Shown: positions 55,982-63,649 of the stretch, one piece after another
Position numbering within the stretch: the stretch's first letter is position 1
Layout: each line of letters starts with the position of its first letter
Source: Qipengyuania proteolytica
GTDB lineage: Bacteria; Pseudomonadota; Alphaproteobacteria; Sphingomonadales; Sphingomonadaceae
Direction: 5' to 3'
DNA length: 64,000 bases
Assembly (NCBI RefSeq): GCF_019711565.1
Contig: NZ_JAIGNN010000001.1
Span: forward strand, 744,001-808,000
Notes under the pieces: generated by a model
What the model was told of the DNA's origin: nothing
What the model saw: the letters and a program-made list of their open reading frames with translations, nothing else
Database searches by the model: none
Translations under genes and position numbers: made by a program

Positions 55982-56818
55982 ATGACCGACATCGCTCCCT
56001 TCGCCGGCTTCGGCCTCGGCCTCAGGCGGAGGCACTATGCGGACTTCCTCGAAGGCACTGTGCCGGTCGATTTCGTCGAGGTGATCTCCGAGAACTACAT
56101 GGTCGACGGCGGCAAGCCGCTGCGCTTGCTCGAGGAGGCGCGCGCCAGACACCCCGTCATCCTCCATGGCGTATCCATGTCGATCGGCTCGGCGCATGGT
56201 CTGGACGCCGACTATCTCGCGCGGCTCAAGGCGCTGGCCGACCGGATCGAGCCGCTCTGGATGTCCGACCATTTGTGCTGGACGCGCAGCAGCGCGCACA
56301 ACACGCATGACCTGCTGCCTTTGCCGCTGACCGCCGAAGCGCTCGACGTGGTATGCGACAATATCGAACGCGCGCAGGACGCGCTCGGGCGGCCGATGCT
56401 GTTCGAAAACCCTTCGAGTTATCTCACCTTCCCCGAAGACGAGATGGCCGAGTGGGAGTTCATCGCCGCGATGGCGCAGCGCACCGGCTGCTACCTGCTG
56501 CTGGACGTGAACAACGTCTATGTCAGCGCGCATAATCACGGTTTCTCGGCGCACGACTATCTCGATGGCCTCCCGCTCGATCGTGTGCGCCAGATCCATC
56601 TCGCGGGTCACCAGCCGGGTGACATCATCGTCGACACGCACGACCGCGCGGTGAGCGACGGCGTGTGGGCACTCTATGCCGAGGCGATGCGGCGGCTCGG
56701 CCCGGTTGCCACCATGATCGAGCGCGACGACAAGATTCCGCCGTTGCCGAACCTGCTCGACGAATTGGCCCGCGCGCGAGATTTCGCGACCCAAACGTGG
56801 GAGGCCGTGGCCGCATGA
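55982..56818 (+). CDS. bufB: MNIO-family peptide-modifying enzyme BufB (DUF692)
   Basis: A 278-residue TIM-barrel enzyme of the DUF692 family (multinuclear non-heme iron oxidative enzymes, related to MbnB). Likely metal ligands and landmarks: His62 (ILHGVSMSIG), Asp96-His97 (WMSDHLCW), His109 (NTHDLLPLP), Glu142 (FENPSSYLTF), Asp175 (LLLDVNNVYV), His206 and His210 (IHLAGH), Asp218-His220 (VDTHD) and Glu248 (MIERDD). It would convert precursor cysteines to heterocycles with oxygen. The set of ligands is complete, so the enzyme should be active. Overlaps bufC by ATGA. Confidence 0.93.
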   Translation: MTDIAPFAGFGLGLRRRHYADFLEGTVPVDFVEVISENYMVDGGKPLRLLEEARARHPVILHGVSMSIGSAHGLDADYLARLKALADRIEPLWMSDHLCWTRSSAHNTHDLLPLPLTAEALDVVCDNIERAQDALGRPMLFENPSSYLTFPEDEMAEWEFIAAMAQRTGCYLLLDVNNVYVSAHNHGFSAHDYLDGLPLDRVRQIHLAGHQPGDIIVDTHDRAVSDGVWALYAEAMRRLGPVATMIERDDKIPPLPNLLDELARARDFATQTWEAVAA

Positions 56819-57588
56819 CTGCGCTTGCCGAATTGCAGGAGGGTATGCTCGCGCGAATCCTCGCCGACGAATTGCCGCTCCCGCACGGATGGACCGCGCG
56901 ACACGAAGCGGGCCTCGAGATCTACCGCAACAACTACCGGACCGCGCTGGTCGAAGCCTTGCGTTCGACTTTCGAGCGGACCGAGCGGCTGGTCGGCGAG
57001 GAGAGCTTCCGCCGCGCCGCCGCGCATCATTGCATTGCGCATCCGCCGACGAGCTGGACGCTCGATCTCGCCGGCGCGGGTTTCCCGGATACCTGTGCCG
57101 AGCTGTTTGCCAACGATCCCGATGTCGAAGAGCTGGCAGCGCTCGAATGGGCGATGCATCGTGCCTTTCCCGCGCGCGACGCGGAGCCGCTCGACACGGC
57201 TGGCTTCGCGGCAACCACTGCTGAGTTCGGCGAAGCGGACTGGATCGGCCTGCTTCTCGATTTCCTGCCCGGGCTGTCGCTGGTCAGGACGCGGCATGAT
57301 CTCGTTGGCTTGTGGTCGTCGCTGGCAACCCTTGAGGGGGCGGCCGATGTCCGCAAGCTCGACGAGCCGCAATGCGCAGTCGTCTGGCGTGAAGGCGAGC
57401 GCCCCGTCTTCGTCCTGCGGCCGCTCTGGGAAGGCGGTGCGCTTGCCGCTCTCGCCGAAGGCGGCACCTTCGGCGAAGCCTGCGCACTGCTGGTCGACGA
57501 ACTTGGCGAGGAACGGGCCGTGACCAATGCCGGCGCGATGCTTGCGCGCTGGCTCGCCGACGGCATCATCGCCGGGATCGCTCAGTAG
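56815..57588 (+). CDS. bufC: Bufferin partner protein BufC (DUF2063)
   Basis: A 257-residue protein of the DUF2063 family, the usual partner of MNIO enzymes, thought to deliver the precursor peptide. The N-terminal helical domain has HEAGLEIYRNNYRTALVEAL and TFERTERLVGEESFRRAAAHH, followed by the DUF2063 middle part SWTLDLAGAGFPD and a C-terminal winged region with VLRPLWEGGALAALAEGGTF. The ATG at 56815 overlaps the bufB stop. The 3' end overlaps the convergent SDR gene by 7 nt. Confidence 0.9.
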   Translation: MTALAELQEGMLARILADELPLPHGWTARHEAGLEIYRNNYRTALVEALRSTFERTERLVGEESFRRAAAHHCIAHPPTSWTLDLAGAGFPDTCAELFANDPDVEELAALEWAMHRAFPARDAEPLDTAGFAATTAEFGEADWIGLLLDFLPGLSLVRTRHDLVGLWSSLATLEGAADVRKLDEPQCAVVWREGERPVFVLRPLWEGGALAALAEGGTFGEACALLVDELGEERAVTNAGAMLARWLADGIIAGIAQ

Positions 57589-58544
57589 GCGAAACTTTCC
57601 CCGACCAGCGTCTCGGAGAGAGCCCACAGCGCCTCCGCATTATCCGGATCGATCGCGTAGCTCTTCACCCCGCCGGTCGGGTTGTCGTCGTCCTGGTGTG
57701 CGACGTGGCAATCCTCGCAATAGACCCCGCCCGCGCCCTCGAGTTCATCGGCGGTGGCGACCCAGCACGTGGTCGCGGCCCCTTGCGGGATGGTCTTGAA
57801 ACCGCTCGGCTCCTCGCCGCTCTGCTCGGCGTTCTTCCTGATCCGGTCCATCATCCAGGCCCGGTCCTCCTCGGTCATGTGGCGGCCGAGATTGGTCATG
57901 ATCCCACCGGGATGCAGTGCGTAGGAATGGATACCCTTGTCCCCGAGGCGCTTCTCAAGCCCGACAGCGAACAGGATATTGGCGGTCTTCGACTGTCCGT
58001 AGGCGGTCCACTTATCGTAGTCGCGTGTCTCGTAACTCGGATCGTCGAGATGGACGTGGTCGAAATGATGCCCGCGGCTGGACAGGTTGACGATCCGCGG
58101 ATGATCACCCTTCTCGACCAGCGGCATCACCAGGTTGGTGAGGAGGAAGTGCCCGAGGTGGTTGGTGCCGAATTGCAGCTCGAAACCGTCGGCGGTGCGC
58201 TCCAGCGGCGGCGCCATGACGCCGGCGTTGTTGATCAGCAGGTCGATCTTGCCGAACCGCCCGTTCGCCTCTTTGGCGGCGGCACGCACACTGTCGAGCG
58301 AGGCGAGATCGCACACCAGCGTCTCGACCGTCGCACCGGTCGCATCCGCGATTTCCGTCGCCGCCTCGTCCAGCTTGTCGGCATCGCGCCCGGAGAGGAT
58401 GATGTGCGCTCCCTTGGCGGCCATCGCGCGGGCAGTCTCCTTCCCGAGGCCGGAATAGCCGCCGGTGATCAGCGCAGTGCGCCCCGACAGGTCCTTGCCC
58501 TCCAGGACCTCGTCCGCAGTGCTGGAAAATCCGAATTCGCTCAT
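57582..58544 (-). CDS. Short-chain dehydrogenase/reductase (retinol-dehydrogenase-like)
   Basis: A 320-residue SDR with the coenzyme motif ITGGYSGLGKETA, the NNAGV motif (LLINNAGVMAPPL), the catalytic Ser in IVNLSSRGHH and the Tyr-x3-Lys in YGQSKTAN. The overall form, with a long C-terminal tail, resembles the RDH/WWOX-like short-chain enzymes. The substrate is unknown. The ATG at 58544 has GAGGAG upstream. Its 3' end overlaps bufC's, but it is transcribed away from that operon and probably unrelated to it. Confidence 0.87.
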   Translation of the reverse strand: MSEFGFSSTADEVLEGKDLSGRTALITGGYSGLGKETARAMAAKGAHIILSGRDADKLDEAATEIADATGATVETLVCDLASLDSVRAAAKEANGRFGKIDLLINNAGVMAPPLERTADGFELQFGTNHLGHFLLTNLVMPLVEKGDHPRIVNLSSRGHHFDHVHLDDPSYETRDYDKWTAYGQSKTANILFAVGLEKRLGDKGIHSYALHPGGIMTNLGRHMTEEDRAWMMDRIRKNAEQSGEEPSGFKTIPQGAATTCWVATADELEGAGGVYCEDCHVAHQDDDNPTGGVKSYAIDPDNAEALWALSETLVGESFAY

Positions 58545-58583
58545 GGTGCCGTCTCCTCTCGGGCACGGACGTAACACGGAAAA

Positions 58584-58612
58584 GGGGCGCGAGTCCTGCA
58601 AACTCGCGCCCC
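58584..58612. repeat. 11-bp hairpin in a divergent intergenic region
   Basis: GGGGCGCGAGT (58584-58594) and ACTCGCGCCCC (58602-58612) form a perfect 11-bp stem with a 7-nt loop. It lies between two divergent genes (SDR and asparaginase), where a terminator is not expected. It could be an operator-like dyad, a remnant terminator or a repeat. Confidence 0.5.
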
Positions 58613-58813
58613 GTTCCTTGCGAACCGAATTATGGCTTCGGAGTTTTGTTAACGAGCGACCGCATTCTGCATTCCCGGCGCGGATTGGCTGCGCCGGTCA
58701 CGATAAAACCCTTTCCCCCAGGTTCCGTAACGACACGGCTATCACGATGTCGTATTTTTCCAAAACCTTCCGTGGGGATTGCGTGGATAACTTCGCGCGC
58801 TATCCCTTTGCGC

Positions 58814-59866
58814 ATGAGAAAACTCGCCATCCGGATAGTCGGTGCCTTAGCTGCATCAGTCGCCATCGGTGCCGTTCCCGCGGCCGCTCAGGACGAGGAG
58901 CCGCGCTGGTCCATTGCGATCCACGGCGGTGCGGGCACGCTCAAGCGTGAGGACATGACACAGGAGCGCGGTGCCGCCTATCGCACGTCGCTGCAGGCGG
59001 CGCTCGATGCGGGGGCGCACGTGCTGAAAGAGGGCGGCAGCGCTATGGACGCGATCGAAGCGGCCATCCTGCTGATGGAGGACGACGAGAAGTTCAACGC
59101 CGGTCGCGGCGCGGTCTATACGTGGGAAGGCGGACACGAACTCGACGCCTCGATAATGGACGGGCGCAACCGCGATGCGGGCGCGGTTGCAGGGGTTACC
59201 GGCATCCGCCATCCGATCCTGCTCGCGCGCAAGGTGATGACCGACAGCCCGCATGTCATGCTCGCCGGGAAGGGTGCGGAGGAATTCGCGGCCGAACAGG
59301 GCATCGAGACCAAGCCCCCCGAGTGGTTCGATACCGATGCGCGGCGCGAAGCACTCGAGCGACTGAAGGCAGAGAAGCTCTCGGCGATCGACGTCGACAT
59401 CAAGTTCGGAACGGTCGGAGCGGTGGCGCTCGACAAGGAAGGCAATCTGGCCGCAGGGACGTCGACTGGCGGGATGACCGGCAAGCGCTGGGGCCGCATC
59501 GGCGATGCCCCGATCATCGGCGCAGGTACTTATGCCGACAACCGCGCCTGCGCGGTCTCGGCGACTGGCTGGGGTGAGTTCTTCATCCGGGTGGGGGTGG
59601 CGAAGGAGATCTGTACACGCCTCACCTTCCGCTCGCTATTGCGGGGGGGAGAGCCTTTCGAGGAAGGCGTGGAACTGACCGATGCGGAAAGCCAGGCAGA
59701 GGTTGACGCGGTCATCGCCGACGTGGGCGAACTGGGCGGCGACGGGGGTGTTATCGTCGTGACGCCCGAAGGGCATGCCCTGTTTTCGATGAACACTTCA
59801 GGCATGTACCGCGGTCGCAAGACCAGCGAGGGTCTGAACGAAGTCGCCATCTACGCCGACGAATAG
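58814..59866 (+). CDS. Exported isoaspartyl peptidase / L-asparaginase (Ntn hydrolase)
   Basis: A 350-residue plant-type asparaginase with a signal peptide (about 1-25, cut after AAA). Family landmarks: SIAIHGGAGTL near the start of the mature part, MEDDEKFNAGRGAVYTWEG, and the autocleavage region KFGTVGAVALD, where the Thr at about residue 200 becomes the N-terminal nucleophile, followed by LAAGTSTGGMTGKRWGRIGD. It would degrade isoaspartyl dipeptides or asparagine in the periplasm. The ATG at 58814 precedes the signal; the frame is open upstream without family resemblance. Confidence 0.92.
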   Translation: MRKLAIRIVGALAASVAIGAVPAAAQDEEPRWSIAIHGGAGTLKREDMTQERGAAYRTSLQAALDAGAHVLKEGGSAMDAIEAAILLMEDDEKFNAGRGAVYTWEGGHELDASIMDGRNRDAGAVAGVTGIRHPILLARKVMTDSPHVMLAGKGAEEFAAEQGIETKPPEWFDTDARREALERLKAEKLSAIDVDIKFGTVGAVALDKEGNLAAGTSTGGMTGKRWGRIGDAPIIGAGTYADNRACAVSATGWGEFFIRVGVAKEICTRLTFRSLLRGGEPFEEGVELTDAESQAEVDAVIADVGELGGDGGVIVVTPEGHALFSMNTSGMYRGRKTSEGLNEVAIYADE

Positions 59867-59883
59867 GCGCTCCCGAAGGCACC

Positions 59884-59911
59884 AAAAAAGGGGCCGGATG
59901 TCTCCGGCCCC
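59884..59911 (-). terminator. Terminator of the OmpA-family gene
   Basis: GGGGCCGGA (59890-59898) and TCCGGCCCC (59903-59911) form a 9-bp stem with a 4-nt loop. In the minus direction the stem is followed by TTTTTT, so it is an intrinsic terminator 37 nt past the ompA-family stop. In the plus direction it may weakly end the asparaginase transcript. Confidence 0.8.
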
Positions 59912-59947
59912 TCCTCGGTGTTCTCGCTTTGGGGGGCGAAAACTCGG

Positions 59948-61048
59948 TTACATGCCCGAGCCCGGGCCGTAGGTGACTTCCACGCGGCGGTTCTGCAGTT
60001 CGCGGACACCGTCAGCAGTCGGCACGCGGAGCTGGTTTTCGCCGAAAGCTTCGCTGCTGATCCGGCCATCGGGGATGCCGCGCCCGGTCAGATAGCTGCG
60101 GACCGAAGCGTTGCGGCGTTCTGCGAGGCCCATGTTGTAGGTCGCCGAACCTGAGGTGTCGGTGTGGCCCGCGAGCATGACCGAAGCCGTGCCGCAATTG
60201 GTGTAAGCCGACACCGCATTGTCGAGGATCGTTGCCGCTTCGGGGGTGATCGTCGATTCGTCCCAGTTGAAGAAGACGATGTACGGGCCGGTCTCGCACA
60301 CAGCGTCGACCGCAGGCGGCGGCGGGGGCGGCGGCGGGGGAGGCGGCGGCGGGGGCGGCGGCGGGGGCGGGGGCGTTGCGGCGCCGCCGAAGTTGAATGC
60401 CACCGTGCCGAGCAGCGAATGGGTGGTGAAATCGCCCTTCCACGCAAGCGAGCCGTTTTCACCGCCAAGGGTGAAATCGTCGATGTGGAAATAGCGATAG
60501 CGCAGCGACACGTCGATCGTGTCGGTCAGCGGGGCACGCAGACCGGCGATGCCCTGCCAGGCAAACTCCCAATCGTCGCCTTCCAGGATGTTGGTGGTGG
60601 TGCCACCGGCAATAAGCTTCAGCTTCGGGTCGAGCTTGGCAGCACCGCCGCCTACGCCGAAGAAGAACTGGACACCGTCATCGGGGCCGAAGTCGGCCAG
60701 GATGTTGCCCATGAAGCTGGTCGACGAAGCGCTGCCGTCGATATTTGCGCCGTCGAAAGTCGTGCCGCCGACGGTCAGGGCGTCGAAATCGGTGTTGCGA
60801 TAAGCAGCTTCGACTTCCGTACGGAACTGGCCGAAATCGTGGCCGACGATGATCGCACCGTCGTATCCGAAATCGTCGGGCTTGATAGTAGCGCGGACAT
60901 CCCGGTTGGGATTGAGCTCGCGAACATCGATGTCCTGCCCGATCAGCGGACCGAACCCGAGTTCGACATAGCTCTGGCCGTCGCGCGCGACGGCCGGGGC
61001 GGCGAGCGCTGTTGAACAGGCGGCCGCAATAATAGTAATCTTTCGCAT
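59948..61048 (-). CDS. OmpA-family outer membrane protein with poly-proline hinge
   Basis: A 366-residue protein: signal peptide (about 1-21), an eight-strand-like outer membrane barrel (about 22-228: YVELGFGPLIG, alternating aromatic strands, RYRYFHIDDF), a hinge of 20 consecutive prolines, and a C-terminal OmpA peptidoglycan-binding domain with YIVFFNWDESTITPEA, LAGHTDTSGS, ERRNASVRSYL and the conserved Asn-Arg-Arg (LQNRRVEV). It anchors the outer membrane to the cell wall. A 169-nt leader and intergenic stretch (61049-61217) separates it from pheA; I see no gene there. Confidence 0.93.
   Translation of the reverse strand: MRKITIIAAACSTALAAPAVARDGQSYVELGFGPLIGQDIDVRELNPNRDVRATIKPDDFGYDGAIIVGHDFGQFRTEVEAAYRNTDFDALTVGGTTFDGANIDGSASSTSFMGNILADFGPDDGVQFFFGVGGGAAKLDPKLKLIAGGTTTNILEGDDWEFAWQGIAGLRAPLTDTIDVSLRYRYFHIDDFTLGGENGSLAWKGDFTTHSLLGTVAFNFGGAATPPPPPPPPPPPPPPPPPPPPAVDAVCETGPYIVFFNWDESTITPEAATILDNAVSAYTNCGTASVMLAGHTDTSGSATYNMGLAERRNASVRSYLTGRGIPDGRISSEAFGENQLRVPTADGVRELQNRRVEVTYGPGSGM
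60314..60373. repeat. Triplet repeat coding for 20 prolines
   Basis: An uninterrupted 60-nt tract of CCN codons on the minus strand (G-rich on the plus strand) encodes the proline hinge of the OmpA-family protein. The G-runs (GGGGG and GGCGGC units) fit a potential quadruplex-forming sequence and a slippage-prone repeat. Confidence 0.75.
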
Positions 61049-61217
61049 AGGTAATCCCTCATTCTGCGTCTGAGCGAATAGACACGAGGGTAAGTGGTCG
61101 GTCCGAGAAAAGGTTCCCGAAATACTTTTTTGTCGGGCCCTTTTTATATCGCAATGTCGCCTGTGGTGAACGGCTCACCGCAAGCCATGTGCATCGTTCC
61201 GCGCCGCACCCAGCCGG

Positions 61218-62111
61218 TTAACCGCGCTTGCGCACCTGGGGGTAGCTGCCCAGGAGGCGGACGTCGTTCGTCTGGAATGCCAGCTCCTCAAGCGCAGTAT
61301 CGACGTTCGGGTTCCCGGGCGCGCCTTCGATATCCGCAAAGAATTGCGTCGCGGCGAAGCTGGCGCCCTTCTGGTAGCTTTCGAGCTTGGTCATGTTGAC
61401 GCCGTTGGTGGCGAAGCAGCCGAGCGCCTTGTAGAGCGCGGCGGGGATGTTCTTCACCTCGAAGACGAAGGTCGTCATTGCCGGCGCGCCGTCCAGCTCT
61501 GCAGGATCCAGCGCCTCCTTCGCGAGTACGACGAAGCGCGTGGTGTTGTCGTGTGCGTCCTCGACCTCGCTCTCGACGATCGTCAGGCCATAAAGATCGG
61601 CCGCGAGCGGAGGGGCGATGGCGGCGATGAAGGGATTGCCGCTTTCCGCCACGAAGGCCGCCGCGCCGGCCGTGTCGGCGTGGCTCAGCCCGACGATGCC
61701 GCGTTCGGCAAGGAAGTGGCGCGACTGTCCGAGGGCCTGCGGATGGCTGTAGGCCGCTTCGAACGGCCCTTCGCCCAGCGCCATCAGCGCGTGGGTGATG
61801 CGCATGAAATGCTCGGCGACGATATGGAGGCCGCTTTCGGGCAGCAGGAAATGGATGTCGGCCACACGCCCGTGCTGCGAATTCTCGATCGGAATCATCG
61901 CGCAACCGGCGCGGCCGGTTTCGACCGCCTCCAATGCATCCTCGAAGCTGAAGCAGGGCAGCGGTAACGCTTCGGGCGCGAACTGCATCGCGGCCTGGTG
62001 CGAATTCGAACCGGGCGCACCGCCGAAGGCGATCGCGCGCATCGGCTCCGCCGCTGCGGCTTCGCGCATGGAATCGACCATTTCGAGGGCGGGTTTGGCA
62101 AACTGGCGCAT
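61218..62111 (-). CDS. pheA: Prephenate dehydratase
   Basis: Makes phenylpyruvate from prephenate in phenylalanine synthesis. The 297-residue protein has the catalytic domain IAFGGAPGSNSHQAA (family G-x2-G-(T/S)-(F/Y)-S-like variant), MIPIENSQHGRV, the Thr-containing DNTTRFVVL, and a C-terminal ACT domain (FEVKNIPAALYKAL, the regulatory LESYQKG) for phenylalanine feedback. It is a monofunctional dehydratase, matching the separate tyrC at 5 kb. Divergent from the cytochrome gene. Confidence 0.94.
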   Translation of the reverse strand: MRQFAKPALEMVDSMREAAAAEPMRAIAFGGAPGSNSHQAAMQFAPEALPLPCFSFEDALEAVETGRAGCAMIPIENSQHGRVADIHFLLPESGLHIVAEHFMRITHALMALGEGPFEAAYSHPQALGQSRHFLAERGIVGLSHADTAGAAAFVAESGNPFIAAIAPPLAADLYGLTIVESEVEDAHDNTTRFVVLAKEALDPAELDGAPAMTTFVFEVKNIPAALYKALGCFATNGVNMTKLESYQKGASFAATQFFADIEGAPGNPNVDTALEELAFQTNDVRLLGSYPQVRKRG

Positions 62112-62242
62112 GCCGGGGCGTTACGGGCGCCCTCCGCGCGGTTCAAGAGCTATTGCGCTAACCGGACTTGCGCCCGCGCGCTTGCTTCACTAGAGCGGCG
62201 CCCAACCACCAGACCAACAGTTTTCTTGCAGGCAAACACGCA

Positions 62243-62923
62243 ATGGACGACCGTTTCAACACCGCCGCCGGCTGGGTCCTTTTCGCCGGTATCGTGGCTC
62301 TCGGCAGCTCGATCGTGTCGGGCATGTATTTCCATGCCGACAACAGCGAGCTGGCCGAAGGCGCGGAACCCGGCTTCTTCATCGAAGGCGAAGCCGAGGA
62401 AGCCGGAGCGGCTGGCGAGATGTCGTTTGCCGAAGCGCTGAACTTGGCCAACGCGGCCGACGGTGAAAAGGTTTTCGCCAAGTGCAGCGCCTGCCACACC
62501 ATCGACCAGGGCGGGGCCAACGGCATCGGTCCGAACCTGTATGGTGTGATGGGCACAGCGATCGGCGCCCATGCCCCCGGTTTCGCCTATTCCAGCGCGC
62601 TGTCCGGCAAGGGCGGGACATGGGACTGGGACGCCATGAATGCGTGGCTCGCCAACCCGCGCGCCTTTGCTGACGGAACCAAGATGAGCTTCGCCGGCCT
62701 GCCCAAGATCGAGGATCGTGCGGCGGTCGCGCTCTACATGAACGCGCAGGGTTCGAACCTGCCCGTGCCCGAGTTCGTGCCGGCAGCTGCGGAAGAGCCG
62801 GCTGCCGATGCTGCCGACACTGCCGGTGCCGGCCCCGGCCCGGCCGAAGGCGTGCCGGTCGATGCGGTAGAGGCTGCGGGTGCCATGAGCGCGGACCAGC
62901 CGCTTCCGGAATCCGCCAACTGA
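62243..62923 (+). CDS. Membrane-anchored cytochrome c
   Basis: A 226-residue class I cytochrome c with a non-cleaved N-terminal anchor (about 11-29), an acidic linker, and one heme site CSACH (81-85) with the distal Met in KMSFAGLP. The heme domain continues GPNLYGVMGTAIG and FAYSSALSG. The C-terminal 50 residues are acidic, Ala- and Pro-rich. This is the CycM/c552 type that carries electrons between complexes III and IV. The ATG is at 62243. A strong terminator follows. Confidence 0.93.
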   Translation: MDDRFNTAAGWVLFAGIVALGSSIVSGMYFHADNSELAEGAEPGFFIEGEAEEAGAAGEMSFAEALNLANAADGEKVFAKCSACHTIDQGGANGIGPNLYGVMGTAIGAHAPGFAYSSALSGKGGTWDWDAMNAWLANPRAFADGTKMSFAGLPKIEDRAAVALYMNAQGSNLPVPEFVPAAAEEPAADAADTAGAGPGPAEGVPVDAVEAAGAMSADQPLPESAN

Positions 62924-62951
62924 CAGGCGCGGCACCGCACAAGGATCAAAG

Positions 62952-62977
62952 AAAGGCCCCGCTTCGGCGGGGCCTTT
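62952..62977. terminator. Strong bidirectional terminator
   Basis: AAAGGCCCCGC (62952-62962) and GCGGGGCCTTT (62967-62977) form an 11-bp stem with a TTCG tetraloop and T-runs on both strands. It separates the cytochrome c gene from the convergent rlmE and should end both transcripts. Confidence 0.9.
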
Positions 62978-62989
62978 TCTTTTCCTGCG

Positions 62990-63649
62990 TCAGCCCTTGA
63001 AGCCTTGCGCGATGACATACCACTCGCTCGAGCCCTTGCGGCTCGCGGGCGGCTTGGCATGCTTGACGGTTTTGAAGTGCTGCTTGAGCAGGGCGAGCAG
63101 GTCGTTGTCGGTCCCGCCCGCCAGCACCTTGGCGAGGAAAGTTCCGCCCGGCGCAAGGTTCTCGATCGCAAACCATGCGCCCGCTTCCACGAGGCCCATC
63201 GTGCGCAGGTGATCGGTTTGCTTGTGGCCGACGGTGTTGGCGGCCATGTCGCTCATCACGAGTTCCGCCTTGCCGCCCAGCGCCTCTTCGAGCACGCGCG
63301 GCGCATCATCATCCATGAAATCCATCTGGAAGATGGTGACGCCCTCGATCGGTTCGACCTCGAGCAGGTCGATGCCGACGACATGCGCCTGCGGTTTGAC
63401 CTTGCGCACCACCTGGCTCCAGCCGCCCGGCGCAATGCCGAGATCGACCACGCGGGTGACGCCCTTGAGCAAGCCGAACTTCTCGTCGAGCTCGATCAGC
63501 TTGTAAGCCGCGCGGCTGCGATAACCCTCGGCCTTGGCCTGTTTCACATAGGGGTCGTTGAGCTGCCGCTGGAGCCAGCGCGTCGACGATGCCGTGCGCT
63601 TCTTGGCGGTCTTGACCCGCGTCTCGCGGTCCTTGCCCGATCTAGACAT
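62990..63649 (-). CDS. rlmE: 23S rRNA 2'-O-methyltransferase RlmE (FtsJ/RrmJ)
   Basis: Methylates U2552-equivalent of 23S rRNA with SAM during late large-subunit assembly. The 219-residue protein has the N-terminal RSRAAYKLIELDEKFGLL, the SAM motif VVDLGIAPGGWSQVV, the catalytic Asp and Lys set in LVMSDMAANTVGHK and FLAKVLAGG, and the late Glu-containing SSEWYVIAQGFKG. The start overlaps the end of the Ppx/GppA gene by 8 nt, a common alphaproteobacterial pair. Confidence 0.95.
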   Translation of the reverse strand: MSRSGKDRETRVKTAKKRTASSTRWLQRQLNDPYVKQAKAEGYRSRAAYKLIELDEKFGLLKGVTRVVDLGIAPGGWSQVVRKVKPQAHVVGIDLLEVEPIEGVTIFQMDFMDDDAPRVLEEALGGKAELVMSDMAANTVGHKQTDHLRTMGLVEAGAWFAIENLAPGGTFLAKVLAGGTDNDLLALLKQHFKTVKHAKPPASRKGSSEWYVIAQGFKG

